From Spinacia oleracea (lineage: Eukaryota; Streptophyta; Magnoliopsida; Caryophyllales; Amaranthaceae), in assembly GCF_020520425.1 (NCBI RefSeq), contig NC_079491.1, positions 23,241,449 to 23,305,448 of the forward strand: 64,000 nt of DNA, given 5' to 3'. Of this stretch, positions 46,701 through 56,355 are shown piece by piece; positions within the stretch are counted from its first letter, which is position 1; each line of letters begins with the position of its first letter. The notes under the pieces are model-generated. The model was given only the letters and a program-made list of their open reading frames with translations. It made no database searches and had not been told where the DNA came from. The position numbers and the translations under genes were made by a program.

Positions 46701-49700
46701 CTACAATATCGGGAGTTAAAGTAACATAAAGTGGTGAGTTGTTTTAGTACTCCATATGAAGTATTCATCCACAAGGTTTTAACAGCATCGTAATCAGATG
46801 TCAGCTCCAGAATTGCTAATTAAAGTGACATCGTTTAATCCAAAAAGTCCACTCCTCAATAAACTCTCAACTTGAAAGCCATATTTTAGCTAACAAAGAC
46901 CCATCTAAATTTACCCAGAAGTCGATCTTCTCTAGCATATTTCACCTTTAGCATAACTGCATACGTGTATGTCCTTCCTAAAATTTGGAGAATTCAAAAC
47001 CCCAAGGCATTTGTTGATTAGCATAAACACATACACAGAATGCAAAAAGAACCAACCTTATGGCATTGTCTGTTACATTTCAATCGATGGTAGATGTGAC
47101 CATAATATACAGACTGCAGTGTAAGAGTCAAGGTGGTCACTGTGTACAACTGCAAAGGGTAAAATTGCGAGTTAAGTGGACAAAAGTCACAGAACAGACT
47201 ATAAAGACATAAAACTACCCCATAATGGACAACACACTTACCAAGGCCATATAAAATTGTGTAGGCAGCTGCACAAAGACACGTGAACTATCAGTCAACT
47301 AGGAATTCTCAACAATTAGATCAAGAGCTCGCAATATAGAAGTATAAAACATTACAACAATTGAACAGCAAGCAGTTATATCTGAACTGGACCAACGGAA
47401 CATCAAACACTGGGGGTGGTAACACGGTGAATGAAGAATATACTCATGCCTCCCAATGATCTCAGGAGCAGGTTGTCAATCTAGAATCATCAACACCAGA
47501 GAGTCATTCAGGAGGGTAAAGACGTAGAGCTTTATTTACGATTGACCACATCCAAATAAGAACTTTATTTGCTATTGAGCTCAGGAATCAGAGCTAGAAA
47601 GGTCCAGGTGAGGCGAATTTCTCACAAATGCACAGTCAAATTCCATTAACATCCAAAACTTGTAGATTTCAACAATTCCTTTTAAAAATTAGGACCCACA
47701 AAATTCCAGGTATACTCACATTATATCAGTATATCTGGACTTCACTATCTAAAGCAGTTTTACCTTGAACTTGTAACTAAAATCCTAACAGTTCTAAGTC
47801 TCACCCTTCCAACTTAGAGAATACTATCTAGCAAAATGAGAAGGCCTAACTTTGAGCTTTGAGCTTTAGGCTTCTTAAGAGTATACTCATTAGCAAGGAC
47901 TGGAAAGACTGAAAGAGCCTGGTTTCAGAAGAGTGTACAAAGCACGCCGAAGGGAGAGAAACAGAATAAATTAAAAAAGGGGAGAGAAACAGAATTCTTA
48001 GCAATAAAAATTAAATGTAGGAACTCACAGTAGCTGGTTCAAGCAAGCAGCCGAACATGTTGAAAAAGTCCCTGCAGTAAAAAAAATGAAACAAATCAAC
48101 ACTGACACCACAGTAAGTACAGATAGAAGAGTAACAGTACGTAGTATAACATATCCAGATAAGGCCTAAGATATTTTGTTCCAAATCTACAGAAGTTATC
48201 AGTTTCCAGTACTCCTAATAACCATTCTACATTGCTATCACACCCCCAAATTCTGGCCACGTCTCTCTTTGAGAGTACACACTGCTAATTGTCTAATTAA
48301 ATACTTAGTTGAGGTCCTGAAAACATTTTTCATAAGTCCCAAACTGATCCAAGTTGCTACAAGATTCTATTATTGGCAACATCTTTCATCGGTCTGTATC
48401 AGCCCATTCAACAACTGAACTTGTAAGCATCACCAAGACACCAACTCCTTCATCAAGTTGTGTTTACACCTTAGATACACTAGGATAAGCTCCGGGCTAT
48501 TTAAGTCTTTGGGTAGCACCACTAGATTTTGTTGTGGATTGCAGACAACCTGGATTATCCGATCATCTTTGGTGGGGTAAATGGCTGATACTACTGGAAG
48601 AATTCCTCGCTGTTAAGAAGAAGATAGATCCTCATTATCTTACGGTCCTTACCACATACTTGAAAGGATTATCTGATTAACTGATTAAGTATCGAAAAGG
48701 ATCTTGATTTGGAAAAATGAAAGTTAGCATTGCATAAGCATATAGATATCAGTTAAGTTATACTCAGCTGCTTCTACATCATTTGTGGGTGTTTAGATGA
48801 CTAAACCGGGTTAATCGACATTTCTCTTCAATAATATCTTCCAAAATCCAAACATCAGTTATACATTGTACAATGTGATAACACGATAAATTTTCATCTA
48901 TCCATCAAATGTTATGATTCTATCTTTTTCAATAGTTATGCATATCCAATCACCCATCAAATGTAGCCACATTACTACATTCGTAGGAATATTAATCTTA
49001 CTCCTTGATCTTACTTATTTTTCATGGTTAACTTATTAAAATTACTAGCCAATCTAGGTAACACTCCCTCTATCCCTCAAAGATTTTCCCAAATGTTTTT
49101 GTTCACTTTCTTAAGAGTTGAGAAAAATAAAAGCAAGTGGGTTGGTAGATTTGTCATTTTCCTACATGTTGGAAAACATCACCAAAAATGGTTTGGGGTA
49201 AACTCAGAGGGATGAAGTGAAAAGGAAATCACAGCATCTTTGAGGGACGTACTGGTAAACACCAAACTTTGTAATTACTCCCTCATATTTTATCAAATGA
49301 TAGACTTTCCATAAACAACCGTATTTTATAAAAGGATACACTTTCCTTTTTAGGCATGTTATGATCCCACTTCCAATCTAATATATATATATACAAAGGA
49401 GGCATATTTGCTGAAATATTAGAGTTCCACCTAGGAAATCTAATGGTTTCGGCCAATGAAAAATAAGATTTCTAATTTATTTTTGAATTAAAAAAATCGA
49501 GTGCCACATAGATAATTAATTAAGCCTGCATAGATATTTTAATTAATTAATTACAAATATATACAACTCCATCCAAAATCAAACACTCTAATAATTAAAA
49601 AAAAAATCTAAAATAAAATTCATCCAAAATTAAACACTAATCTAAAATAAAATTCAATCCAAAATCAAACATTAATCCAATATTAGAACGCCACATAGGA

Positions 49701-51643
49701 AATCTAATGGTTTCAGCTAATGAAAAATAAGATTTCTAATATATTTTTGAATTAAAAAAATTCAGTGCCACGTAAATAATTAACTAGGTGCCACATATAT
49801 ATTTTAATTAATTACTCCCTCCGTTCCGGAATACTCGACCCGGTTTGACCGGCACAGAGTTTAAGGGACTTGAATTGACTTATTTAATTTAATAGGTAGT
49901 AGTTGATAGTGGGGTATTATTTTAATGTAGTTAGTGGGAGGTGGGTTAAGAGGTGGGGTTGGGGGAGAGTAGGGGTTGAATTTTTAATTATTTTTTGTAT
50001 GGAGTAGGGGGTAGGTGGGTTAATAGGGGTGGAGTGAGAAATAATATAATATTGTTAGAATATTTCCATTTTTAGAAACAGGTCAAGTATTAAGGGACGG
50101 TCCGATAAGGAAAACAGGTCAAGTATTCCGGGACGGAGGGAGTAGTTACTAATATATACAGCTCAATCCAAAATCAAACGCTCTAATAATTAAAAAAAAA
50201 TCTAAAATAAAATTCTACCAAAATCAAACACTAATCTAAAATAAAAATCAATCAAAAATCAAACATTAATCCAATAATTAGGTGCCACGTAGATATCTAA
50301 TGGATTTCGAAATTGTTTTTGATTTAAAAAAGTCCAGCATCACGTAGATAAATAATTAGGTGCCACGTAGATATTTTATTAATTAATTACTAGTATTACG
50401 CATATACAACTTCATCCAAAATCAAACACTCTAATAATTAAAAAATTAATCTAAAATGAAATTCAATCCAAAATCAAAAAATTATATAATCTAATATATA
50501 AAATATATCAGTTGGTATATATAAGAGTTTTATTTTAAATTAACAATTGAATAGAATTCGTGCATCGCACGGGCTAAAATCTAGTTATATTAATATTTCT
50601 CTCGTTCTTGTGGTCCCAACACTTACTTTCATCATCTTTTTACTACAATAAATAATTCACTCACTCCCCCACTTTCATCTTATTTTAATAAATTCAAATG
50701 ACTCTCCTAATACTACTTGCCCATCAAATTGTATCCTTTAATAAAATACCGAGGGAGTAACACTGAAAAGGGTGCCAAACTTTTTCTCAAACTCCCATTC
50801 TTATCACAGTACCACTAATCTACCCTTTTTTCATAAAAAGACAAAGTTGGATATCCACTTTTCTCTTTTAGCAGACATTATATCCACAAGACCACAATCC
50901 AAGTAGTACATAAATAAAAGACAAAATCTGCACTTTATTTCCAGCATGTTTTGTACACTTTACATCCCCAAATGCACAAACATAAACTTGAGCTGGAACA
51001 ATAATCAGACTGGAGCTATACATTTTGTCTTCCAGAAAATAAGTTTATTTTCCCACAACTAGTTTTAGGTGAGCCCGACTTACAATAAATTAATACTACT
51101 CTTGGGTATTAAATTTTACAATAGCCCCTGAAGATAGTGAAACTTTTTATATGTAGAGGAGCTTCTAAATCAACAACTGTAATTTATGAATAGTATAAAT
51201 CATATGGCATAATAGTAAATAAATTGAGTTTCAAACAGGACCAAATTAGAATAATAAGTGATTGAAAGTCCTTATCACTATCATTAACGTCCCTTTCCCA
51301 GAACAGGGGTAAAATAGAAAACAGAAAGATAAACGAATTCTAAAGGCATTAATAACAATTAAACATACATAATAATAACAACGAAAAGAGAACAGTAAAA
51401 GAGAAAAGGCAAAGGGGAGAAAAAGTACCCAATGATCCAAGTAACCAAGAAAGCAAAAGAAAGGCCTTCAGTAGATTTGGTTTTGTAATTTGTGATAATT
51501 TGAGGGATTTCTGCAACTCCCCAACTAAGAACGCTAGCCAAACCCAAACCCAAGGAGAAGGCGTCACTGGTAGTGCATAAGCAATAGCCGAGGTAGTCGC
51601 GCGCCCATGTCGCGCAATGCGCAGGGCAAACAGCCTCCGCCAT
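34765..51643 (-). CDS. PQ-loop repeat transporter (SLC66A1/PQLC2-Ypq1 type)
   Basis: Twelve coding exons on the minus strand, 5' to 3': 51643-51429, 48071-48029, 47268-47242, 47149-47057, 46372-46206, 43432-43261, 43166-43065, 41995-41882, 38944-38924, 38834-38776, 36234-36144, 34851-34765. They join in frame with GT-AG introns (1191 nt, 396 aa). PQ-loop motifs: AEIPQIITNYKTKS (Pro47-Gln48) and GGRLPQICLN (Pro306-Gln307), each next to predicted membrane helices. LPTQFYMALLY and GLNPLMFVFALVGNVTYVA are typical of the family, as is the C-terminal PNLPWLVDAGGC. A hydrophilic, Ser-rich loop (about residues 127-240) separates the halves. Family members export cationic amino acids from lysosomes or vacuoles (human PQLC2, yeast Ypq1); a tonoplast role is inferred here. 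Exons of 27 and 21 nt are notable, and introns up to 3.4 kb are full of TEs. Confidence 0.92.
35000..35460. repeat. Tandem duplication in intron 11
   Basis: A unit of about 200 bp starting near CTGGAATAAACCAACTGTGG and ending in AGAGAGAGAATTATGTTG occurs about 2.5 times: full copies near 35010-35180 and 35265-35440, and a partial one at 35186-35240 carrying only TTAGAGGAAAAGCTCTTTAT onward. Each copy holds the palindrome AAAGAGCTTTTCC-like block. Confidence 0.65.
37698..38591 (+). mobile_element. TRIM (miniature LTR retrotransposon) in intron 10
   Basis: 894 bp. LTRs of about 195 bp (37698-37892, TGTCACAG...GTGACA) and 201 bp (38391-38591, TGTCACGG...GTGACA) share CCCATATGAGGCAACTC and GCATGTGTCTTGGTGCAGG. 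The primer binding site TGGTATCAGAGT follows the 5' LTR (37895-37906) and the purine tract GGTGGGGGAGAA precedes the 3' LTR. The flanks CTGGT and ATGGT suggest a target duplication with one change. No coding capacity. It lies antisense to the PQ-loop gene. Confidence 0.85.
38710..38822 (-). repeat. Tandem duplication of the 3' half of exon 10 with its splice donor
   Basis: Two copies of about 55 bp share CTACTAATGCGAATACGAAC (plus strand). The upper copy is the genuine exon end, with donor at 38775. The lower copy repeats the coding stretch LMFVFALV-NVTYV and has its own GTATTT donor (38719). Use of the second donor adds 56 nt and shifts the frame. Confidence 0.8.
39197..39444. mobile_element. 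Stowaway-like MITE in intron 8
   Basis: 248 bp, ends CTTCCTCCATTTCATTTC and GAAATGAAGGAAG (CTTCCTTCATTTC inverted) with TA on both sides. Confidence 0.7.
41298..41625 (+). mobile_element. Stowaway MITE copy 1 (intron 8)
   Basis: 328 bp, ends CTCCCTCCGTCCCGGAATAC / GTATTCCGGGACGGAGGGAG, TA duplication on both sides. It is near-identical to the reverse complement of 49815-50142. Confidence 0.92.
41687..41835. mobile_element. Retroposed fragment with 18-bp target duplication
   Basis: 149 bp flanked by the perfect direct repeat ATTCATAAACATAAAAAG (41669-41686, 41836-41853), the mark of target-primed retroposition. It contains two copies of a 27-bp unit around TGCGTATGCGGCATTCACT and a CCCAAGCCCGGATAAAGGAG motif seen in many plant LINE-related repeats. 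It ends 28 bp from the splice donor of exon 8. Confidence 0.75.
42190..42330. repeat. Short interspersed repeat in intron 7
   Basis: Contains GGTAAGGGGGGGTCGGATG and GCAGAGAGGTTGTTTCC, a pair of motifs common in dispersed plant repeats. A diverged relative (GGGTCTGATTCC, ACGTTGTTTCC) is at 44175-44245 in intron 5. Boundaries and family are unclear. Confidence 0.4.
49064..49250. repeat. Degenerate MITE in intron 1
   Basis: TCCCTCAAAGAT near the left end is inverted as ATCTTTGAGGGA near the right end. Borders are unclear and no target duplication is seen. Confidence 0.4.
49377..50584 (+). mobile_element. Non-autonomous Helitron (intron 1)
   Basis: Starts TCTAATATATATATATAC after an A. It ends with hairpin CGTGC-ATC-GCACG (50559-50571), then GGCTAAAATCTAG before a T. 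These are the standard Helitron ends (TC...hairpin...CTRR, A|T insertion). The body has about three diverged direct repeats of AATCCAAAATCAAACA and GTGCCACGTAGATA. It contains a whole Stowaway (49815-50142); without it, about 880 bp. Confidence 0.88.
49815..50142 (-). mobile_element. Stowaway MITE copy 2 (intron 1)
   Basis: 328 bp, TA duplication on both sides. By hand comparison only about four bases differ from the reverse complement of 41298-41625. It lies inside the Helitron, so it is the youngest layer of this nest. Confidence 0.92.
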
Positions 51644-51939
51644 TGTTGAGTATTTGGAGTAGTTGATGACTGAAGTGGTGGCGATAATAAATTTGGGGAG
51701 TGGGAAAGGGGAATTGTTAGGTTGGTTGTTTTTTTTTTTTTTCAATTTATTTATAAGGGTGGGAATATTATACGCACGGGAGGTAGAGTTTGTTTTGGCA
51801 TGGGTTTTGGATTTTGGTGGAGTTGTTTTGAATACAAAGATACGTCTTTTGCTTTGGCGCGGAGGGATGCGTGGGAGTCTGGAGAGCAGGAGGGGGTAAG
51901 TGAGCGATTTTGTCCTCCTCCTATGATATTATTTTGGAT
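51644..51939 (-). promoter_or_regulatory. 5' region of the PQ-loop gene
   Basis: About 300 bp between the start codon and the next MITE. It contains an A-run in the presumed leader (poly-T on the plus strand, 51729-51742). No core promoter motif is claimed. Confidence 0.4.
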
Positions 51940-52273
51940 GATGATAAAGGTCGCAAGTTGCGACAACATTTTGTTATCGCAATCTTACGTGTCGCAGTTT
52001 AATTGGTACATATAGGTGACACGTAGGCTAAGAGTCATCATAATATTTTTACTATCAATGCAATATTTTTACTATGAAAATATGTAAATAAGGTAGTCGG
52101 TATAAATAAGGAAATTAATTAGAATATTAAGATTTTCCTAGCTTTTTTTGAAATATTTAAAATAGAATATATAAATTAAATATTTTAGTTTCCAGTTTAA
52201 ATCATGACACATAAACATGCCATGTCATCATTGTGACACGGCTTAAAGGTCGCATGTTGCGACCTTTATCATT
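51940..52273. mobile_element. MITE with ATGATAAAGGTCGCAA ends
   Basis: 334 bp. The left ATGATAAAGGTCGCAAGTTG is inverted at the right end (GCGACCTTTATCAT). Each end is also nearly palindromic (GGTCGCA...TGCGACC). ATTATTTT occurs close to both borders and may be the target duplication. Confidence 0.6.
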
Positions 52274-52418
52274 TTCGTATTATTTTTGAGCGATTTCCGT
52301 CAATAATGCACAAATATAAGTTAATTCCCAAAATACATTACTTTTCTTGTTAATTCCCACCATACCGTCCACGTCAGCATAATGACCTGGTCTTTTTTTT
52401 TTAAATAAGCAGCGCAAA

Positions 52419-52506
52419 ACCGCTATCTCAGATAGCGGTCTAAGGGGGTTAACCGCTATCTGAGACAACGGTTAATGTTTAATGAACCGCCATCTCAGAT
52501 GGCGGT
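52419..52506. repeat. Array of palindromic ACCGC(T/C)ATCT motifs
   Basis: Three close copies of a palindrome with arms ACCGCTATCT and AGATAGCGGT (52419-52439), a diverged one (52451-52473), and one with arms ACCGCCATCT and AGATGGCGGT (52486-52506). A fourth partial copy is at 53072-53093. They lie in the 5' region of the MULE transposase. Confidence 0.7.
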
Positions 52507-52509
52507 TTA

Positions 52510-52887
52510 CCCCTTCTCACATACTCCATCCAGGAAGCAAATTCAAAAAATCAAAAGCAAAAAAAACTCCGCTCTGTTCGTCTGTTTCTCTCTCTCTCCG
52601 TCGTCCTCGGTTAACCCTCCGTCGTCCCTGTTTATCTCTCCACGGGCCGGCTCGCCGGCAGCCGACCTTCGTCCTCGCCCTACCTCCGGCCGTCGAGCCT
52701 CCTCACCGATTCTCGAGTCTCTTTCTCACCCTTCTCCGTCGTTCCTCCGTTTCGAGATTGTTCCTCAGCCCTAGGCCGGCCGTCGGACCTGTTCCTCAGC
52801 ACCACCGGCCGTCGAGCTTCCTCATCAACCACCAAAGCCTCGTGTTTCTTTCTCACCCACCACCGGCCGTCGGTGGTTCTACATCAG
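52510..52887 (+). other. CT-rich leader of the MULE transposase
   Basis: CT- and CCG-rich sequence with repeated CCGGCCGTCG, ending at a splice donor (CATCAG|GTAATCC, 52888). The intron would end at the AG of 53320-53321, four bases before the transposase ATG. The long open frame through here is Ser/Pro/Arg-rich and looks like 5' UTR, not protein. Confidence 0.45.
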
Positions 52888-53324
52888 GTAATCCCTATTT
52901 TATTTATTTTGAATTAATATATTCGAAGCTAATTATTAATTCAGTAATAATCGTTGCTATGTCTAGGTTTGTTTGATGATGTTATTAGGAAGATCATGCT
53001 TATGTTTGATTGATGAGTTTATGATCATGATTACCCTGAATTGTAATTTTTTTTATTGTTAACGTATATCTAACCGCTATTTGAGATAGCGATGTTATGA
53101 ATTATATTATTTTAAAGGGATTATGCTGTGATTTTTATTTTTTTGAATTGTTTATCGCTTAAAAGTGCTCTTAAAACTCTGATCTTTGATTCGTTTTAAG
53201 CTCTTGAGTTTTTCAATTTGGAATTTTAGTCTTCAATTTTTCAAGTTCAATTGAATTGAAATCAGATTATGATGGCCCAAATTAGGGATTCATATTATTA
53301 ATCATATTATTTTTTGTTTAGAAT

Positions 53325-54481
53325 ATGGAGTTGCCAGACTATCCTATTTATTGTCATTGGGGAGGGGAAATTTCGCAAAGTAGCGGTGATGTTACATATA
53401 AAGGAGGAGAGCGAAAATTTGGGTTTGTCAATTGTCAAATGAGTTTGATGAGGTTTTGAGTAAGGTTTATGATCTTATGAGATGTGACTCGAGATATGTG
53501 GATTTGAAGCTACTAATGAGGTATCCAATGATGTCCGGTTCATATGAAGTCATTCCGTTGGATGATGACAATTCTTTAAAAGCAATGTTGATTGCTATGT
53601 CTCAAACACAATCAACCACAATGCAATTGTTCATCGAGCAACTTCCAAAGCAACCCGAAACTCAATCTCACTTGGAATCCTTTCATGAAATGGATTCATG
53701 GGCGAGTCCATTTCCCTACTTGCCCTTGACAAATCAAAGTGGGTTAACGGGTTCATTCACAAGAATGCTTACGGATGAACAATATGCTAGTGAACACATT
53801 TCAGAGCTCACTTCTCCAACTCAAACACCACATGTAGAAGCTACAAATGGTGATCCATCTATGATACTTTTCGATTCTCTATATCAAATATGTGTTGATT
53901 TTTTTGGAGATGAAGCGGTTGGGGTGGATAGTGATGTTGATGAAGATGAAGATACACAAGATGCTAATGACAAAGCTATAAGAGAAAGCGCTCCATCTCA
54001 AATTTTCAACAATGTTGCAGAGTTTGATCCGATTTTGCTTGATTCTTGGAGGATTTGGTCCAACAACCACTCTTTTGATGGTGAATTTGCTATTGGGCAA
54101 GAGTTTGATTCTTTGGCGCAATTGAAAGACATAGTCAAAGGTTATTCCATAGCTAAAAATCATTCATTTAAGGTGTTGGAGAGTGAGCCCACAAAATACG
54201 TAGTTGAGTGTAAAAGAAAGAGTTCATGCAAATGCTCATGGAGGTTACGTGCAATCAAGGATCCTTGTCTTGCTTCATTCAGAATTGTGAGGTATAATGG
54301 CCCCCATGCAAGTAATTGTTTGGGTGACATAAACTCAATCGATCATCCTCTTCTCTCCTCTGATTTTGTATGCAATGAGATAAAAGATCTTATTCGTGCC
54401 GATCCTTCTTTGAAAATCCGTGTTATTGTGCAAGCGGTGAAAGTCAAGTTTAAGTATACCATCACTTACAAGAGAGCTTGG
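53325..54481 (+). pseudogene. MULE (MuDR-type) transposase, N-terminal part, truncated
   Basis: ATG 53325 gives MELPDYPIYCHWGGEI and VTYKGGERKFGF, a common MULE transposase N terminus. A missing base near 53446 shifts the frame, which then runs to 54481: FDEVLSKVYDLMRCDSRY, YEVIPLDDDNSLKAML, an acidic stretch, and the MuDR DNA-binding region (IGQEFDSLAQLKDIVKGYS, VVECKRKSSCKCSWRLRA, GPHASNC). The catalytic DDE and SWIM domains are missing because the gypsy-type LTR begins at 54482; the next codon is the LTR's TGA. The rest may lie beyond the window. Transposases of this family cut and move Mutator elements in the nucleus; this copy is dead. Confidence 0.85.
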
Positions 54482-56339
54482 TGATGAATTAAAAAGTGAT
54501 ACCGCAAGTGCACGGTGTCTGTTGTTAGCAGATACTTAGCAAATACGGGTCGATCCCACAGGGAGACAAGTTCTATTAGTTTTTGCCTAATTATACGAAC
54601 TATTTCAATAACGAAAGTTGATTTTGGATATTATTAACTAATGAAGCTAAAGCAATAATGTAAATGTGAAATTATCAATGAATTAAAAGGTCTAGGGCGT
54701 CTGTTCGGTTCACCATGCTTATACCAATCCAAGAACACAAATCAATCCATAAATGAATAAACTAAGCCGAGTAATTAAAGTACATGTTAATCCTACGGTC
54801 GGGTCTTAACACCTTCAATTCAACATATGCAGTACGGTCGCTAACATAATCAGAATTGCCAATTGCACTAAGCCTCTAAAAATATGATCTTTCGATTCTA
54901 ATTCCTATTAGCTAGATAATCAATTCATGAAATTGGCCGATAACATGAATCAACAATTAAAACAAATCAATCGGAATACTCAAGCAATAGTCTATAAATT
55001 AACAAACTTTATGCATATAATCATGGTATAAACATGGCTTCCCTTACTTAGCCCTAGAATACGACTACTCGCTCATAATTGAATTAACAAACATGATAGA
55101 AATAATAAACATGAATTTCATAATCAAAGGAAAAATTAAACTATGGAACGAAAACAATAATAATAAATTAAAGCAAAAGAAATTATGAAAAATACCTTAG
55201 ACTGATCGATCGAAAGGAGTGTACTAGGGCTAAATAATATGAAGAGAGAAAAATAAAACTAAGCGTTTAAAAGAATTCTAAGGAAATAATAACATGAGGG
55301 AAATAAATTAATTCCCTTGAGTATTTATATGCTCCTATTTTCTAAAATAAAGTAAATAAATAAATAAGAAAATAAAAATAAAAGTCGTCGATGATTGGTC
55401 GATGGAGCGATGACGTGGCAGCCAAACCCGAGCACGAGCCGCGCACACGGCAAGAGAGATGGCGAGGCATGGGCAGCGAGGGATCTCGCGCACCATCCCT
55501 CGCTGGCATGATGATGAGAGACTAGCAAGAAAGTAGAGCAGCGAGGGAGCTAGCGAGCCATCCCTCGCTGGCCTAGTGAAGTGCAGCAAGACAAGCAACG
55601 GAGCAACGAGGCAGCGAGGGATCTCGCGCACCATCCCTCGCTGGCCTAGTGAGGTGCATAGCAAGCAACCATGAAGCGATGAGGCACGACGAGAGGTGTA
55701 GCGAGCCAACGAGGGATCTTGCGAGCCAACGAGGGATCTTGTGAGCGACGAAGCATGGTGGGCGGCAACTCCAGCGCCTACGCTGGATTGCCAGCGAGCG
55801 AGGCAGAAGCTTTGCGTGCAAGGGATGGCGAGAGATCTCTCGCTGGCTGTCGAACCATCCCTCGCTGGATGTTTGAGCGTTTTGTTTATGTCATAACTCT
55901 CGTTCTACAATGCCCGTATGGACGTGTGACCTATCGTTGGAAAGCTCTTTAAGCCTACTTTCTAGCCTAATCAAAATCGTCTGATTCCGATATGTAGAAC
56001 GTGAGATATGATCAAAAGAGTGAACGCTTGTCCATTTTGATGCTTAGAAAAAATAACGTTTAGCTTCGTTGTTGACTCAAAAGCTATTCCGAGAGACATG
56101 TAATGATCCTTGAGTCAAAATCTCATTCGTTCATCATCCAAATCAACTTTGAACACTTAGAAATCATCCAAATGACCGTAAAATCACCTGAAATATTAAA
56201 GAAAACACGAACGGAGAGTAATAGAGTACAATAACGACAACTTATGCAAATGTAACTCTAAATGCAACTAAAATGAGACGAATGCCTCGAAATGCAACCT
56301 AAATGCGCCTAAAATACCCTATACAAATAAGATTCATCA
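54482..56339 (-). repeat. 3' LTR of the gypsy-type element
   Basis: 1858 bp with ends TGATGAAT...ATTCATCA. The end near 54490-54570 (ACCGCAAGTGCACGGTGTC, TCGATCCCACAGGGAGACAAG) is a pattern seen in many plant gypsy LTRs. A GC-rich block (55420-55880) holds repeated hairpins built of AGCGAGGGAT and ATCCCTCGCT. Confidence 0.85.
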
Positions 56340-56355
56340 AATTCCCCCAAGCTAG
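56340..56355 (-). other. Polypurine tract next to the 3' LTR
   Basis: The minus strand reads GTCTAGCTTGGGGGAATT right before the LTR's TGATGAAT, the expected site for plus-strand priming. Near-copies of the tract occur at about 57203 and 57842. Confidence 0.7.

Larger units (their letters stand above)
49278..50757. mobile_element. Stowaway MITE split by a Helitron (intron 1)
   Basis: Left end CTCCCTCATATTTTATCAAA and right end TTAATAAAATACCGAGGGAG are inverted and flanked by TA. The MITE is interrupted exactly at the A|T of the Helitron target (49376/50585). Confidence 0.8.

Noticed and set aside
52482-52976. 164-codon frame before the MULE transposase
   Set aside because: Composition and CT-rich bases fit a 5' leader; a splice donor at 52888 interrupts it and no protein family is recognisable.
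54482-54600. Stop codon of the MULE frame at 54482-54484 as a natural end
   Set aside because: The TGA belongs to the LTR terminus (TGATGAAT); the transposase lacks its catalytic domain, so this is truncation by insertion.
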